A stretch of DNA of 64,000 nucleotides from CAYYKK01 sp046351395. GTDB taxonomy: Bacteria > Myxococcota_A > Polyangia > Polyangiales > Polyangiaceae. The notes below the pieces were generated by a model. The model was not told the DNA's origin. It searched no databases and saw nothing but the letters and a program-made list of their open reading frames with translations. The stretch is taken from the NCBI GenBank assembly GCA_046351395.1, contig JAXLYP010000003.1, positions 310,001 to 374,000 of the forward strand. Reading direction: 5' to 3'. Below are positions 61,218-64,000 of this stretch, in pieces. The number at the start of each line of letters is the position of its first letter. The first letter of the stretch is position 1. A program made the position numbers and the translations under genes.

Positions 61218-63248
61218 TCAGCGGAAGCGCTGCGAGGGAGGCGGCGCGACCTCCCAGACGCGCGCCTCGATGAAGATCCGCACGAGGTCGGCGTCGATGT
61301 GCTGGTCCTTCACCTCGTAGCCGAGGATGTCGAGCGCGCGCTCGACCGGGACGGCCTTCTTGTAGGGACGATCCGCTGCCGTGAGCGCGTCGAAGATGTC
61401 GGCGACGCTCATCATCTTCGACTGGAGCGGGATCTCCGCGGCGTGCAGGCGGTTCGGGTACCCCGTGCCGTTCAGGCGCTCGTGGTGCGCGCCCGCGATG
61501 TGCGCGACGCGCCGGAACTGCTTGCCCCACGGGATCTGCGAGAGGAACTCATACGTGTGCACGACGTGGCTCCGGATCTCGTCGATCTCCGTTGAGGTGA
61601 GCGTCCCGCGCGGCACGCACAGTGACTGCGCCTCCTCCTGCGAGAGGAGCTGGATCCGCTCTCCCTGCACGCCCACGTACGTCTCCCGCGCGACGGCTTC
61701 GATGAGCTGGAAGTCTCCGCCCCTCATGATCGTGGGCTCGTTCGCGGAGGTCACCGCAGCGAAGAACCCCTCGAGCTCCGTCCGCCGGCGCACGAACTCC
61801 TCGTCGAGCCGCTGGAGCTGCTCCGCGTGGTCCGCGTCCCCGCCCTTGCGATCGAGGACGAAGAACTTCTTGCGCAGGATGTCCGTCTCGAGCGCGCGGA
61901 TCGCACAGTCGAACCGCATCCGGATGTTCTCGAGCTGGTGCTCGTAGAGCTTCTTCGCCTTGACGAGCACCTCCTCGCGCACGCCGATCTTCCCGAAGTC
62001 GTGGAGGAGGGACGCGTACTCGAGCTCGCGCAGATCGTCCCGCGTGAACCGCACGTCCTGGAAGCGGGGCTCGCCCGCGCGCTCCACGGACCGCGCGAGG
62101 GACACCGTGAGATCCGCGACGCGCCGCGAGTGACCGCTCGTCGTGGGATCGCGCTGCTCGATCGCCTCCACGCTCGCGCGGACGAACCCCTCGAGCATCC
62201 GGTTGATCTCGGCGTAGAGGATCGCGCTCTCGAGCGCGATGCCCGCCTGGGACGCGAGCGTCACGAGGAGCTCCTCGCTCCGCTGATCGAACGCGATCAC
62301 GCGCCGCTCGAAGTCGTCCGCCGTCCGAAGCTTCTGGTGCGCGTCGACCTTCTTGTTGATGAGCTGGATGACGCCGATCACGTCCCCGCGCCGATCGAGC
62401 ATGGGCGCGCACAGCATGCTCTTCGTGCGGTACTGGACCTTCGCGTCGAACGAACCGTCGAACGAGAACGGCGAGTCCGTCGGCAGGTCGTACACGTCCA
62501 CGATGTTGAGGGAGCGCTTGTTGAGCGCGACGTACCCCGACATCGATCGCGGGCTGATGGGGATCGTGAACTCCCTGAAATCGAGCTGCGTGGAGTCGTT
62601 CTGCGTGAGCTTGAAGCGGAGCGTCCGGCGGCGCGGATCGGGGTCGTCCCCTTCGACGACGTAGATGCTCCCGGCGTCCGCGCCCGTGATGAACCGGCTC
62701 TTCTCGAGCACGAGCCCGAGGAGCTTGTCGATCTCGCGCTCCGTGCTCACTGCCTTGCCGATCTCGATGAGTTCGCCGAGCTCGTAGCGGTATCGGCTCA
62801 GCCACTTGCCGCGGCTCTCCGCGCGCATCTTCGCGTCCACGAGTTCGAACGCGGTGAAGAGCGCGAGCGTGAGCTGGCGCTCGCTCGGCGTCTCCGTGAG
62901 CACGCTCGAGATCCCGCGCGCGACGGCCTGCTCGAGATCCGGATCGTCGATCTCCCCGAGCACGACGAGCGTCATCTCACCGTCCGCGAGCGGATCCGCG
63001 AACGGTCGGAGGAGATGGCGCGCGCGATCCCACACGACCGCCGGGAGCACGAGCGCGGCCGCGTTGTTCCGTCGCGCGAGGATCAGGAGCGGGTGGGGGC
63101 GAACGAGCACGGTACCGACGAGGCGCGGGCTCTCCTCGAGCATCCGCCCGATCTGTTCGAACGCCGCGAGACCCAGCGGGACGGGCTCGCGCGCGGCGGG
63201 GGCCGCGTCGGCGTCGGGCGGAGCGGAGTGGAGCGTGGAGGCGGTCAT
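61218..63248 (-). CDS. GAF/HD-GYP domain regulator
   Basis: A 676-residue cytosolic signalling protein. Residues 160-320 carry a GAF domain (KLLGLVLEKSRFITGADAGS, then GVIQLINKKVDAHQK). Residues ~370-670 are an HD-GYP phosphodiesterase with both signatures, LLHDFGKIGV (HD) and HHERLNGTGYP (GYP). An insertion of about 110 residues with charged helices separates these two motifs (RALETDILRKKFF to TSANEPTIMRGGD). HD-GYP enzymes break down cyclic di-GMP. The start ATG 63248 gives a plausible Ala/Pro-rich leader; the frame is open to 63746 in a non-conserved stretch. It is divergent from the porin gene. Confidence 0.92.
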   Translation of the reverse strand: MTASTLHSAPPDADAAPAAREPVPLGLAAFEQIGRMLEESPRLVGTVLVRPHPLLILARRNNAAALVLPAVVWDRARHLLRPFADPLADGEMTLVVLGEIDDPDLEQAVARGISSVLTETPSERQLTLALFTAFELVDAKMRAESRGKWLSRYRYELGELIEIGKAVSTEREIDKLLGLVLEKSRFITGADAGSIYVVEGDDPDPRRRTLRFKLTQNDSTQLDFREFTIPISPRSMSGYVALNKRSLNIVDVYDLPTDSPFSFDGSFDAKVQYRTKSMLCAPMLDRRGDVIGVIQLINKKVDAHQKLRTADDFERRVIAFDQRSEELLVTLASQAGIALESAILYAEINRMLEGFVRASVEAIEQRDPTTSGHSRRVADLTVSLARSVERAGEPRFQDVRFTRDDLRELEYASLLHDFGKIGVREEVLVKAKKLYEHQLENIRMRFDCAIRALETDILRKKFFVLDRKGGDADHAEQLQRLDEEFVRRRTELEGFFAAVTSANEPTIMRGGDFQLIEAVARETYVGVQGERIQLLSQEEAQSLCVPRGTLTSTEIDEIRSHVVHTYEFLSQIPWGKQFRRVAHIAGAHHERLNGTGYPNRLHAAEIPLQSKMMSVADIFDALTAADRPYKKAVPVERALDILGYEVKDQHIDADLVRIFIEARVWEVAPPPSQRFR

Positions 63249-63392
63249 GTGCGTCGAGGGTTCATGCGCGCGAAGCTCCTTCCGGGCCGGCTCCTTCGCC
63301 GGATCGAGGAGCGAGAAGCTCCCTTGGGTCCGCGGTTCCCCCACGGAATTCGCACGCGCGGACTTTCTTGAACTGGGGTATAGGACTCTGCG

Positions 63393-64000
63393 ATGAGAAT
63401 AGCGATCTCGGCCGTCGTCGGGGGGCTCGTCTGCAATTCCTGGCTCTTGGCTGCGCTCATCGCTGCCGCTCCGAGCGCGGCGTTCGCCCAGCCGGCAGGG
63501 GAGAAGAAGCCCGACGGGAGCTCGGTGCTCACCCCCGGAAAGACGCCGCCGCCGCCCCCCACGCCGGGCACGGCGCCGAACGCGCAGCCCAAGACTCCAG
63601 CGGGTCCCCCGCAGTCGTTCAACGACGAGACGGGCATGGCCTGGAAGCCGGGCGGCGGAGGCGAGTCCAACGCTGGCTGGCACGGGATGTTCTACATCCG
63701 CGACAACGACGAGAACTTCCGCATCTCCCCGAACCTGCTGCTGCAACTCGATTTCAACGGGTTCGCGGGCGGGGCCGTGAACGGCAAGAACGTCTCCGTG
63801 AAGGACGGCGCGGGCCTCCCGCCCCGGTTCTTCCTGCGCCGCCTTCGGTTCGGCCTGTCCGGGGATTTCCTGAAGCGTTGGTCGTTCACCGGCCAGGTGG
63901 ACATCGGCAACAGCACGGACAACGCGGACGGCGGCGCGGAGATCTTCGCCGCTCCGCCCGGCGTGGAGCCCACCGCCTCGACCGCGCGGTTCCGCCCCGT
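63393..64000 (+). CDS. OprO/OprP-like porin, edge-truncated
   Basis: The first 202 residues of an outer-membrane protein cut by the right edge. The ATG at 63393 starts a signal peptide (MRIAISAVVGGLVCNSWLLA, cleavage near AFAQPA). A Pro/Gly-rich linker follows, then FYIRDNDENFRISPNLLLQL and RFFLRRLRFGLSGDFLKRWS, typical of the first strands of phosphate-selective porin O/P family barrels. These porins pass phosphate or polyphosphate; the substrate here cannot be judged from the part seen. It is divergent from the HD-GYP gene, with 144 bp between the starts. Confidence 0.82.
   Translation, partial: MRIAISAVVGGLVCNSWLLAALIAAAPSAAFAQPAGEKKPDGSSVLTPGKTPPPPPTPGTAPNAQPKTPAGPPQSFNDETGMAWKPGGGGESNAGWHGMFYIRDNDENFRISPNLLLQLDFNGFAGGAVNGKNVSVKDGAGLPPRFFLRRLRFGLSGDFLKRWSFTGQVDIGNSTDNADGGAEIFAAPPGVEPTASTARFRP

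Overview
The window is a very G+C-rich chromosomal segment from what looks like a predatory or soil-living myxobacterium (Myxococcota, probably Polyangia/Sorangiineae-like). The evidence is a MYXO-CTERM-like surface-sorting tail, a Ser/Thr protein kinase with a C-terminal sensor part, many lipoproteins with Ala/Ser-rich linkers, and several VgrG genes without the rest of a type VI secretion apparatus. No rRNA, tRNA or CRISPR array was seen.

Layout. 1-3.0 kb: an edge-truncated lipoprotein gene (-) and a complete dihydropyrimidinase (+). 3.1-6.6 kb: a lower-GC island with a diadenylate-cyclase (DAC/DisA_N)-like protein, a SMC/OLD-type AAA ATPase and a frameshifted DUF3226 TOPRIM-like partner, which together look like an anti-phage defence locus. 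6.7-9.0 kb: a HerA/DUF87-type ATPase and a hypothetical gene (-). 9.2-11.1 kb: a palindromic operator array with exact 42-bp spacing, a sigma-70-like factor and an unknown gene. 11.3-13.0 kb: a DUF3396-type immunity-like protein and a hypothetical (-). 13.2-32.6 kb: the main feature, a same-strand Tc-toxin operon: GH25 muramidase, an unknown beta-rich protein, a 2961-aa TcA, a fused 2449-aa TcB-TcC whose variable tip is a C39/papain-like cysteine peptidase, and an 88-aa probable immunity protein.

32.6-34.0 kb is a graveyard of gene remnants, including a piece of a dihydropyrimidinase. 34.0-39.8 kb is a VgrG effector island: a LysM/peptidoglycan-binding protein and VgrG with a TTR-like tail (-), and a TTR-like protein plus a metzincin metalloprotease (+). 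It is bracketed on its right side by a ~98% identical 305-bp copy of part of the HerA-like ATPase gene. 40.3-48.9 kb holds ordinary genes (AraC-VOC fusion, VOC, hypothetical, lipoprotein, MYXO-CTERM lipoprotein, thioredoxin-like protein, VWA protein). 49.0-54.2 kb is a second T6SS accessory set: DUF2169 protein (-), an unknown protein, and a VgrG split into two overlapping genes. 54.2-55.8 kb is a Ser/Thr kinase whose start sits directly beside a perfect 25-bp inverted repeat flanking 132 bp, a candidate invertible promoter. 56.4-64 kb: a C1q-like exported protein with a probable frameshift in its signal peptide, a carotenoid oxygenase coupled to a B12-binding radical SAM protein, small proteins, a lipoprotein, a GAF/HD-GYP regulator and an edge-truncated porin.

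Together the window is dominated by contact- or injection-based weapons (Tc complex, VgrG spikes, metzincin, muramidase) with immunity proteins, plus one defence island. Recombination scars near these modules suggest they arrived or were remodelled by recent DNA exchange.
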